A stretch of 64,000 bases of DNA. It comes from Apteryx mantelli (Eukaryota > Chordata > Aves > Apterygiformes > Apterygidae). The stretch is taken from positions 64,259,268 through 64,323,267 of the forward strand of contig NC_089981.1 of the NCBI RefSeq assembly GCF_036417845.1, read 5' to 3'. The translations under genes and the position numbers were made by a program. The notes beneath the pieces are model-generated. The model had not been told where the DNA came from. It worked only from the letters and a program-made list of their open reading frames with translations, and made no database searches. Shown here piece after piece: positions 49,284 to 56,637 of the stretch; the first letter of the stretch is position 1; each line of letters begins with the position of its first letter.

Positions 49284-50975
49284 CTAAACGCGAGAATTTA
49301 AATGGCCGCTTGCTTGTATCAACAACGCCTGAATCTTGGGGTTAGCGGTCTGCCCAATAAGAGCAGAGTGTAGTCGTTGTAACACACCCGCCACATATAG
49401 TGAATCAACTATAAGATTAAGAGGTTCTTCTGCAAAGTCCTTCAACGCAAGTACAGCTGCCATGAGTTCTAAAATCTGCACGGAGTGCTCGGAGGCACCT
49501 TGCATGATCTTTCGAGCCCATTCTCCTCGTACATTCACGTATTCGTATCCGTACTTCTTTGTTTTGCCGCTAGCGTCCGTAAAGACGGACTTCGCGTTGT
49601 GGATGGGGCCATCTGCCATTACCTTCCTTTCTTCAAGCATCAATTGCGTGTGCAGTAGTGGGTGCTTTGGATAATGATTGTCGAGGGGAACCCCACACGT
49701 CGCCAGGGCGAATGAAATGCTCTGTTGGGTCCATTCGGATACGAGATCCAAAGAAACCAGGGGCAGAATGATGCGTGAGGGCTCCTTCCCTGATATGATG
49801 CGGACGCGCTGTCTTGTTTTTAGTAACAGTTCTCCCACAGCATCTTTCCTGGGCATAATCACTGTGCGTGGCTGGACTGGCGAAAACACCCACTCCAGGA
49901 TCGTGAGCTGATTTGTCTCGTTTGTTTGACCACTTATGCCAACCACTTCCTGTTGTTTATTGTAGCACACTATGTCAATGGGTTTCATGGGGTCATAGCG
50001 ATAGGCTTGTACATTTCCAAGCTTCCTCTCTATGTTAGCCATGACTTCCTGCACTGGAGGAGACAACGTTCTTGCTTCTCTGGGGTTCTTGCTATTCTTA
50101 AGTAAATTCACCAGCGGTTGAATTTCCTCATTGGTAATGCCGCAGTAAGTACGGATCCACTGAATGTCCCCAAGAAGTTTCTGTACATCGTTCACTGTTG
50201 CGATCTTCCGCGTGATCGAGGTTTTCATTGGGTAGACTCGGGTCTCGGTTATGACCATACCAAGATAGTTCCACGGTGCGTGTTGCTGGATCTTCTCAGG
50301 GGCGATGGTAAGACCCCAGGCCTGGAGTTGTTGACTCAATTCCCGTTGACTCTCTTCTAGCAGCGGGGTTTCTGTTGCGACTAATATGTCGTCCATGTAG
50401 TGGTATACTATAGCCTCGGGATGTCTCTGCCTCCAGGGTTCTAAGGCTCGGTCTACATACCATTGACATATCGTGGGGGAGTTTTTCATACCTTGGGGTA
50501 GAACGACCCACTGATAGCGTCTCGAAGGACCAGATCGATTTATCGTTGGCACTGAGAATGCAAAGCGTTTGGAGTCCTCCAGATGTAAGGGGATACTAAA
50601 GAAACAGTCTTTCAGATCAATTACTAGCAGACTCCATTCCCGCGGGAGCATGGTAGGTGATGGCAGTCCTGGTTGTAACGCTCCCATATCTTCCATTGTT
50701 GCGTTCACAGCTCGCAGATCGTGTAGCAGTCTCCATTTTCCTGACCTTTTCTGTATGGTAAAGATAGGTGTGTTCCATGGGCTGGTTGAAGGTTGAATAT
50801 GTCCCAATTGTAGCTGTTCTTCTACCAATTTGTTAAGTTCCCTTAGCTTCTCCTTTTGCAGCGGCCACTGCTCGACCCACACTGGTTCGTCAGTCTTCCA
50901 TGTAATTTTCAGCGTGGGCGGAGAAGTGTCAGCAGCGGCCATTACTAAAAAGGGCACGAGAGAACTAGGCCCCAC
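49284..50975 (-). CDS. pol: Proviral pol, 5' part: reverse transcriptase and most of RNase H
   Basis: Open for 563 codons from a GTG at 50975. It is not expected to start there: it lies -1 relative to the protease frame and is reached by frameshifting near 50948-50954. Reverse transcriptase motifs are in order and intact: WPLQKEKL, LLHDLRAVN, VIDLKDCFFSIPL, LPQGMKNSPTIC and the catalytic YMDD. RNase H follows with Asp in FTDASG, Glu in ELMAAVLAL and Asp in IVDSLYV. It ends at a premature TAG (49284-49286) before the last RNase H motif, so pol makes no integrase without read-through. Class II (alpha/beta) affinity is supported by the motif wording. Confidence 0.92.
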   Translation of the reverse strand: MGPSSLVPFLVMAAADTSPPTLKITWKTDEPVWVEQWPLQKEKLRELNKLVEEQLQLGHIQPSTSPWNTPIFTIQKRSGKWRLLHDLRAVNATMEDMGALQPGLPSPTMLPREWSLLVIDLKDCFFSIPLHLEDSKRFAFSVPTINRSGPSRRYQWVVLPQGMKNSPTICQWYVDRALEPWRQRHPEAIVYHYMDDILVATETPLLEESQRELSQQLQAWGLTIAPEKIQQHAPWNYLGMVITETRVYPMKTSITRKIATVNDVQKLLGDIQWIRTYCGITNEEIQPLVNLLKNSKNPREARTLSPPVQEVMANIERKLGNVQAYRYDPMKPIDIVCYNKQQEVVGISGQTNETNQLTILEWVFSPVQPRTVIMPRKDAVGELLLKTRQRVRIISGKEPSRIILPLVSLDLVSEWTQQSISFALATCGVPLDNHYPKHPLLHTQLMLEERKVMADGPIHNAKSVFTDASGKTKKYGYEYVNVRGEWARKIMQGASEHSVQILELMAAVLALKDFAEEPLNLIVDSLYVAGVLQRLHSALIGQTANPKIQALLIQASGHLNSRV

Positions 50976-51754
50976 TGAGACAGAAGGTCCCGGCCTAAGA
51001 TCCAGAGAGGGGTATTCATTACGTATGGTGTTACCACGCCCAAATGACCTTCTTCGTCGCAGATCTTCACGGGTCTCGCACTTCTCCAGGTGGGGGCTGA
51101 ACCACCAATCCCCTGTACTGCAGTGGTGCTATCCACTAGCGCCCAAGCGGCAGGCCAGGAGTCGCGAGGTACTATGGTGACGTCGGAACCGGTATCCATC
51201 ATCATCTCGGCTTTTAGGTGATTCATTCCGTCTGGAGAGGTAATGATGACCTTTCGAATGGGTCTAGTCGAGGACACAGCAGTCGAGAACAAGGCCAGGG
51301 GCGTCCCCGTAGAGCCGAAACCTCCTCTTCTATCATCTCCGCTGGCCAGGGGGACCGCAGACTTGAAAGGGATCAATTGGGCAATTTTGCTTTTTGCTGG
51401 TATTGTAACTGGGGGACAGAAGACCTTCAGCATGATTTTTATAGGTCCACGGTAGTCGGCGTCGATGCATCCAGGGAGAACAAAAATTCCCTGTCTAAAG
51501 GCAGATGATCGTCCTATCAGTAAGGCTGACAGCCCCCCCCCCAAGGGGCCACAAACGTCTGAATTTACCAAGTGGACCTGCTCAGTGGCAATGCTTACTG
51601 ATTCTGCCAGGGCCAGATCGATTCCGGCGCTCCCTCTTGTGGCTGCATGGTGTTCGAAGAGGCAACCATGGGATATTTCTTCGCCGCGTCCCAGGCGCAG
51701 CTGTTCCAGTTTCCCGACAACGGGGTGCCGCTTTTCTTGCATTTTGAACGGCAC
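50945..51754 (-). CDS. pro: Proviral pro: dUTPase-protease frame
   Basis: Frame -1 to gag, overlapping its 3' end, expressed by frameshifting at 51709-51715. The N-terminal half is a trimeric-type dUTPase with all five motifs visible: AGIDL, GRSSAFRQG, GCIDADYRG, KSKIAQLIP and RGGFGSTG; it would hydrolyse dUTP to limit uracil in viral DNA. The C-terminal half is an aspartic protease with the catalytic MDTGSD, a glycine-rich flap (QGIGGSA) and ILGRDLL near the end. A dUTPase fused ahead of protease is the betaretrovirus arrangement; alpharetroviruses lack it. No lesion is seen. It ends TAG at 50945-50947, right after a second possible slippery run. Confidence 0.92.
   Translation of the reverse strand: MPFKMQEKRHPVVGKLEQLRLGRGEEISHGCLFEHHAATRGSAGIDLALAESVSIATEQVHLVNSDVCGPLGGGLSALLIGRSSAFRQGIFVLPGCIDADYRGPIKIMLKVFCPPVTIPAKSKIAQLIPFKSAVPLASGDDRRGGFGSTGTPLALFSTAVSSTRPIRKVIITSPDGMNHLKAEMMMDTGSDVTIVPRDSWPAAWALVDSTTAVQGIGGSAPTWRSARPVKICDEEGHLGVVTPYVMNTPLWILGRDLLSQWGLVLSCPF
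50948..50954 (-). promoter_or_regulatory. Probable pro-pol -1 frameshift site (CCCTTTT)
   Basis: In element orientation C-CCT-TTT sits in the protease frame directly before its TAG stop. It fits the X-XXY-YYZ rule, and a -1 slip enters the open pol frame. The family uses a second frameshift here; the exact heptamer is inferred. Confidence 0.6.
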
Positions 51755-53724
51755 TCACTTGTCCGATGCCCAAACTTGTCACAACGCTGGCAGATACGGT
51801 TGTCTTTAGCCAGTCGTCTGAGGGGGCAATGTTTCTTCCAGTGCCCAGGTTGTCCGCAGATGTAGCAGTTCTCTGTTTTGCGGCCGCCCCCTCCTTGTGT
51901 AGGGCCCTGTTTCATAGCTACAGCTAATGCAGTAGCATGGATCTTCGCTTTTTGTTTTTCTAGCTCCATGGGTGCTCGGGAGCAAATTTCCACCATTTGG
52001 AGCAAAGTTGCTCCTGGAGGCAAGGTGGCGAGCAGTTTTGTGCAGGTTGGATTGGCGTTCTGCGTAGCGATCTCCTTAACCATGATTGTTTTCATATCCT
52101 GTGGCACGTTCGGGGCCGCATCAACAGCTTCCTTAAGTTTGTCCACGAACTGCAGGAACGGTTGGTCTTCCGCCTGCCTTATTGACAGGTAAGGCGGATT
52201 AGCTTTCCCTATTTGGGGCAGTGCAGCGAATGCCTCTAAGGCAGCGTTTTTTGACTGCATCAGGACTCGGGGATGCAGTGCCGCCTGTCGAGCGGGGTCT
52301 CTAAAAGCTCCGTTGCCCATCAGCATGTCCAAAGATGTCATACGTAACGGGTCATCTGCCGGTAAGTCCAAATTAGATAATTGGCATTGACCAAGCAGTT
52401 CCTGCCACTTATTCAGAAACACCAGCAAAGAGGTGGGCCCCAAAATCAGTTCGGCAAGGGCACGGATGTCGCTCGGCACCAGGTTTTGATATTTTACCAG
52501 GGCTCTCAGCTGCGCTTGCACTTGATGGTTATTTATCCCGTACTGCATTACCAGCTGTTGCAGCTTTGTTACCACTTGCCAATCCAGAGGCTCCCACCTC
52601 GTCTGTCCCTGACCCGTGGTCACGACCGGGGCTACTATAGGGAAAAACTGCATGTCCCCAACCAGTTCAGCATTCTGAATGATCCCGCGCCACCTTTTTG
52701 CCATGTCAAAGTCAGGGTCCCTAGGTGGCAGGGCTTTCTCCGGTGCTCTCGGTAAACAGTCCAAAATCATTCGATACTCTTTCTGTGTTAAAGGGGTTTT
52801 TTTCCAGGCTTGCAGATGTTGCTCCGCCTCCTCAAGGGACCACGTCCCTTTGAGTACGTTGGTAATCACCCAGTCTCTGGGGGCGATCTCTTGGTTCTCC
52901 TGGGATCCGCCGGCAGGATCCCCGGAGAACCGTTCCTCAACCGCCTTCAGGCCGTCCACAATAGCCTGATGCGCCTTCTTATACGCCTCCCTCACATGCG
53001 CCTTTTTCGACCCCCTATCCAACCTCCTCATTTCCTCCAGCAATTCCTCCATTTTCTTTGAATATTCAGTCAGATCAACGCTTTTCTCCTCAGGTAAAGG
53101 CACAGTGGCCGGATCCACTTCCATAGGGGGAGCGGACGGCTGCGGGGGGGCGGCAAAGGCATCAGCAACGTCCCCTTTCTTGTACGGTGGCAAGTCCTCA
53201 TATCCTGTGCCAGTCCCCCAAGCCTCCCGCTCTAGCTTAGAGAGAGGTGCCGCACACGGCAGGGAGGGCTCATCTGTCACCGAGGGCCCCCCCGCGGATG
53301 GTGTATCAAAGACAGGCACCGCGCACTCCGCTCCGGGCACCGCGCACTCCGCTCCTTCCGCGCACTCACTCCCCGGCGAAAGTGCCGCTGCAGAGGGCTC
53401 CACTTGCAGCGCCCTCCGTATGGCAGCAGTCGCCTGTGCCTCCCCGTGCAGCTGTTCGATCATGAGCCGCACGTCTCGATATATTTTGGCCAGACGCCTG
53501 GCCTCTTTTTCTCCGTTCTGGATGGATTCCCACAGTTCCTTCCCGACCTTCTTCCAGGTTACCGCGCTAAAGACCTGGCTGGACTCCCGTAACAAACCGC
53601 GCCGCCTTCCCCACAACAGCAAGTCCACCAGCGCCTGGCGCTCCACCTGGCGCTCTGTTTGTGCTGCCACTTGTAACAATTTTTCTAACGTGGCCTTTTC
53701 TACCGCTGATACAGCGTTTCCCAT
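51595..53724 (-). CDS. gag: Proviral gag polyprotein, intact (709 aa)
   Basis: ATG at 53724, stop TAA at 51595-51597. It begins MGNAVS, a myristoylation signal (Gly2) for membrane targeting of matrix; WKKVGKELW near residue 57 is matrix-like. Residues about 119-137 contain a duplicated GAECAVP unit. A PSAP late motif (196-199) could recruit TSG101/ESCRT, and a PPY tract precedes it without a strict PPxY. Capsid follows from about residue 350, with the major homology region near SIRQAEDQPFLQFVDKL. Two CCHC zinc knuckles (CYICGQPGHWKKHC and CQRCDKFGHRTSEC) mark nucleocapsid near the C-terminus. The complete frame with both knuckles suggests it could still assemble, though expression is unknown. 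Confidence 0.94.
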   Translation of the reverse strand: MGNAVSAVEKATLEKLLQVAAQTERQVERQALVDLLLWGRRRGLLRESSQVFSAVTWKKVGKELWESIQNGEKEARRLAKIYRDVRLMIEQLHGEAQATAAIRRALQVEPSAAALSPGSECAEGAECAVPGAECAVPVFDTPSAGGPSVTDEPSLPCAAPLSKLEREAWGTGTGYEDLPPYKKGDVADAFAAPPQPSAPPMEVDPATVPLPEEKSVDLTEYSKKMEELLEEMRRLDRGSKKAHVREAYKKAHQAIVDGLKAVEERFSGDPAGGSQENQEIAPRDWVITNVLKGTWSLEEAEQHLQAWKKTPLTQKEYRMILDCLPRAPEKALPPRDPDFDMAKRWRGIIQNAELVGDMQFFPIVAPVVTTGQGQTRWEPLDWQVVTKLQQLVMQYGINNHQVQAQLRALVKYQNLVPSDIRALAELILGPTSLLVFLNKWQELLGQCQLSNLDLPADDPLRMTSLDMLMGNGAFRDPARQAALHPRVLMQSKNAALEAFAALPQIGKANPPYLSIRQAEDQPFLQFVDKLKEAVDAAPNVPQDMKTIMVKEIATQNANPTCTKLLATLPPGATLLQMVEICSRAPMELEKQKAKIHATALAVAMKQGPTQGGGGRKTENCYICGQPGHWKKHCPLRRLAKDNRICQRCDKFGHRTSECRSKCKKSGTPLSGNWNSCAWDAAKKYPMVASSNTMQPQEGAPESIWPWQNQ
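51709..51715 (-). promoter_or_regulatory. gag-pro -1 frameshift site (GGGAAAC)
   Basis: G-GGA-AAC in the gag frame, inside the gag/pro overlap. It is a canonical slippery heptamer of the kind used at gag-pro junctions of betaretroviruses. A -1 slip continues as the protease frame (VGKLEQLRL). No pseudoknot was worked out. Confidence 0.85.
53315..53356 (-). repeat. 21-bp tandem repeat inside gag
   Basis: Two exact 21-bp units on the + strand (53315-53335 and 53336-53356, unit beginning GGCACCGCGCACTCCGCTCC), encoding the duplicated seven-residue unit with GAECAVP, plus a degenerate partial copy. In-frame, so gag stays open. Confidence 0.85.
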
Positions 53725-53903
53725 ACCGCCCGCCGCCTCACAAGGGCGCCTGACTCACCGGTCAGAAGAGTTGCGTAGCTACGACTTTTCTTTTCCCGTC
53801 TTCTTTCAGACGGCCAGGCTCGTTTTCCCCGGGCACGAGCCTCCCGGGCGGTATCCACTCCCGTTACTCGAACTCTTAGCAAAGCCAGCTTCTCCTCTGC
53901 AGT

Positions 53904-53921
53904 ATCACGTCGGGGTCGCCA
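53904..53921 (-). other. Primer binding site, tRNA-Trp-like
   Basis: In element orientation TGGCGACCCCGACGTGAT, two bases after the 5' LTR. It is complementary to the 3' end of tRNA-Trp except for one base (position 4 C rather than T). A tRNA-Trp primer is characteristic of avian alpharetroviruses, whereas typical betaretroviruses use tRNA-Lys. Confidence 0.85.
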
Positions 53922-53923
53922 GA

Positions 53924-54409
53924 TGTCGCGGTCCGTGGGAGTGACGGGAATGAATCATACGCATTCACAGAATGCAGGTTCAATTCCATCTTTATTCAGC
54001 AATTTGCCTATTTTATAAGTACAAGTATTCGGCGCTCTGGCCCTTGATTTGTGGTTCATACAGATTATGTCACAGGTAGCCAATCATTGCACCGATCACG
54101 CACACAGCGGTCATGCCTTGTACCTTGCTGCTTGTTTAGCAAAGCTGTCTAGCCCTTAACCTTGGTTCCCACTGGCTTCTGCTAGTTTATCTGTACTTTC
54201 TCAGGATGTATCATTCCCAGCTGCACCAGTGTCCTTGGTAAACTACTTCAAAGCACATAGCAGCAGCTACAGTCTGAGGCCTAAGGCTTCAGCAAATTTA
54301 GCTACTTATGCTAAGCAAGTTGTGCTAAGCAACTAATCCTAAACAGTGTAGTTCCATACTCTATATTTCATATAGATTATTGTTCTGAAGTACCGCAAGG
54401 GCCCCAACA
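53924..54409 (-). repeat. 5' LTR of the provirus
   Basis: 486 bp, TG...CA, same length as the 3' LTR and by eye identical except for a C-to-T change at 53936 within a CpG. It carries the same TATA box and AATAAA signal. It would drive transcription leftward, away from FLVCR2. Confidence 0.95.
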
Positions 54410-54415
54410 GGGCTA
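54410..54415. repeat. Target site duplication, right copy (GGGCTA)
   Basis: GGGCTA directly after the CA of the right LTR, matching 46832-46837. Confidence 0.9.
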
Positions 54416-55785
54416 TGTTATCATTATGTTGTATCATCATAACGAGTTCCACAGGTGAGGTCTGACGTTCACTGCAAAGCTTTGGGCAGGTGATCAGAAG
54501 GACAACAGAAAAGGCTGCAGCTCAGCCCTGAGGTGCTTTCAGCAGACTACATTGGGAAGGGTGCAGGTTTTGCTTTTTTCCAGCTGTGCTACTTGGCCAC
54601 TCCACTGGGAGAACTCCACAGCATGGAAGAAGGAGACTAAATTAAGTGGAAAACCCCCCAAGAAGGTAACAAGAATTGAGTTCTGTGAGGATACGCAGCA
54701 AGAACCACTTAAGGTGACATTTGCTCTCCCTGGAATAATTTGTCCTAAACTTTTTTGCTTGCATGGGAAATAAGAATGTAAAAGCACCAAAGCTGCCTCT
54801 CTGATTCTAGTCCTGGCAATAGTCAGGTGGATAACTTGCAGGCCGGTGTTAGTAACTTTTGATAAAGTGTTTCACAAAGTAAATACAAGCCAAAGAAATG
54901 TCACTTTTTGGTTTTGTGGCCTGCCTAAGTCTTTGTTTCAGAAACATGATGTCCTAAAGATAGGTCATCACACCCACTTTTTCAAGTGAACTTTGAGCTG
55001 CTTGTTAAGTGCTGGAAGAGAATTGAACACTAGCATGCAACCAAGTCCATGTTTTAAAGCTTGTGATGAACAATGTCCATACCGTTCAGATAACACAATG
55101 TTAATTAAATGAACTATGGATCATAAGTGATCCCTAAACTGTAATCTATCAGAGAGTGACAGGTTGCTACAGTAATTGGAAAAGATGAGCTGACTCATTA
55201 ACTGCAAGGTCTCTGTGAGGATGAAAAAAAATATCACTTTTGGCTGTTTTGCTTCGATCATTGAAATGCTTTAATTTTCACTTCACTGTATGTTTTCACT
55301 TTGTAGTGTGCCAAATCATGTAAAAACACTGAAAGTCAACTCAAATGAAGAATAAAAATGGCACATTCTCCGAGTGCCCTTGCTAGCATTTTTGACTTGG
55401 TTAGGCATTGCAAACACATGTACGAAGTTTTCTTCCAAAACAAAAATCTGGCTCAGTCCAAAGCCTATCCATCACTTCAGTTTATCTACTGACTGTTTAA
55501 ATCTTTCTTGCGCTAGGCCTTGGAAAACACACTGATATCCACCACCCTCCCCTGTGCGCTTGAACTCTGCATCTCCCCATTACCAGCACTCGTTTATGGG
55601 CGCTGGTGTGGACCTGCCAGGCGCCTGCTTTGGCCGAGGGCTTGTCCTCACAGCCAGGTGTACCTGGCACGTGGGACTGCCTAGCTCGCGCTTCGAGGCC
55701 TTAGTTTCACAGAAGGGGATAGCTTTCGGGTCGGGCTTTTCGCTCTGGTCAGAGGTGCTGAGGGTTCAGGAGCATCTCCCCGTGC
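54416..55785. other. Stretch between provirus and FLVCR2 CpG island
   Basis: AT-rich unique-looking sequence with no supported gene; GC content rises sharply from about 55,550 on. One AP-1-like TGACTCA at 55191-55197, which is at chance frequency for a window this size. Confidence 0.55.
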
Positions 55786-55789
55786 TGGG

Positions 55790-56142
55790 GCTGCCGTCGG
55801 AGCCGCTCTGGCAGAACGGCACCACAGGCACCACGGCGGCGGCGGCGGTTGCGGCCGTTACGGCCCAACGGCCCCGCCCCCTCCCCAGCGCCCTCGGGGC
55901 GCCCTGGCGCCCCGCGGCCGCGACGCCCTTCCCGCCCCCGCGGCGGGGCGGGGCGGAGGGCGGCGGGGGCCGGGCCGCGCCGGGCCGGGCCGCGCCGGGC
56001 GGCGGCGCCTCCCCGCGCCGCGGCAGCCAGTCAGCTCGGCGGGGGCGACTGTGCAGGGTTTCCCGGCCAGGTGCTCGGCCGAGGCGGCGGGGGCTGCCGG
56101 CGGCGCGGCGCGGAGCCGAGGGGGGCGGCTCGCGTTGCCGGC
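55790..56142 (+). promoter_or_regulatory. FLVCR2: FLVCR2 CpG-island promoter and 5' UTR
   Basis: Extremely GC- and CpG-rich sequence leading into the FLVCR2 ATG, with GC boxes (GGGGCGGGGCGGAG at about 55944-55957) and a GGC repeat (about 55833-55845). No TATA box is evident. It continues through the coding exon. Typical of a housekeeping-type island promoter; the start site is not visible. Confidence 0.75.
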
Positions 56143-56637
56143 ATGGTGCAGCAGGAGGGCCCCGGGGAGCGGGGGGCGGCGGGGGCCGAGGCCGCCGAGG
56201 TGCGGCTGTCCCGGCGGCGCTGGGCCGTGGTGCTGCTCTTCAGCAGCTACTCGCTGTGCAACGCCTTCCAGTGGATCCAGTACGGCAGCATCAATAACGT
56301 CTTCGTGCGCTTCTACGGCGTGAGCACCTTTGCCATCGACTGGCTCTCCATGAGCTACATGCTCACCTACATCCCCCTGCTCTTCCCCGTTGCCTGGCTG
56401 CTGGACAAGTGGGGCCTGCGCCCCATCGCCCTGGCCGGCTCGGCCCTCAACGGCCTGGGCGCCTGGGTGAAGCTGGGCAGCTTGAAGCCGCACCTCTTCC
56501 CCATCACCGTCCTGGGGCAGGTCATCTGCTCCCTGGCACAGGTCTTCATCCTGGGCATGCCCTCGCATATCGCCTCTGTCTGGTTTGGCTCCCATGAGGT
56601 CTCCACCGCCTGCTCCATTGCCGTCTTTGGGAACCAG
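56143..56637 (+). CDS. FLVCR2: FLVCR2 coding exon 1 (first transmembrane segments)
   Basis: First 165 codons of FLVCR2, an MFS-family (SLC49) plasma-membrane transporter that imports choline at the blood-brain barrier; it was earlier reported as a haem transporter. The ATG at 56143 (GGCATGG) gives a short hydrophilic N-terminus of about 26 residues before SRRRW. Membrane segments fall near residues 27-47, 61-87, 92-112 and 117-141. Family hallmarks: [30 protein letters not shown] at the TM2-TM3 turn (MFS motif A-like), and [15 protein letters not shown]. It ends GGGAACCAG before GTAATG, phase 0. Later exons lie outside the window. FLVCR1 is similar, but the JDP2-BATF neighbourhood identifies FLVCR2. 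Confidence 0.93.

Larger units (their letters stand above)
46838..54409 (-). mobile_element. Complete class II endogenous retrovirus (7,572 bp), young but defective
   Basis: Provirus on the minus strand in the order LTR, primer site, gag, dUTPase-protease, pol, env, polypurine tract, LTR. Both LTRs are 486 bp, begin TG and end CA, and by eye differ at a single base (C at 46850, T at 53936). GGGCTA repeats flank the element. Gag and the protease frame are open; pol has one in-frame stop and an altered integrase residue; env is missing most of its surface subunit. The dUTPase fused to protease and the gag features indicate a betaretrovirus-like core, while the primer site and envelope look alpharetrovirus-like. 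It lies 1.7 kb upstream of the FLVCR2 start codon in the opposite orientation. Confidence 0.96.

Noticed and set aside
53105-53944. 279-codon + strand frame antisense to gag, as a possible antisense retroviral gene
   Set aside because: It is the shadow of the gag frame in GC-rich sequence, with no bZIP or other recognisable motif. Without antisense transcript evidence it is not supported.
1578-55197. Scattered AP-1 sites (TGACTCA at 1578, 42451 and 55191) as evidence of autoregulation by JDP2/BATF
   Set aside because: About eight TGAsTCA matches are expected by chance in 64 kb, so the number seen is no enrichment.
55833-55857. GGC repeat upstream of FLVCR2 as a disease-type expansion
   Set aside because: Only a few units; ordinary for a CpG island.
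55554-56297. 247-codon frame upstream of and overlapping FLVCR2 exon 1
   Set aside because: Arg/Ala/Gly-rich translation of the CpG island in the wrong frame; FLVCR2 occupies the real frame.
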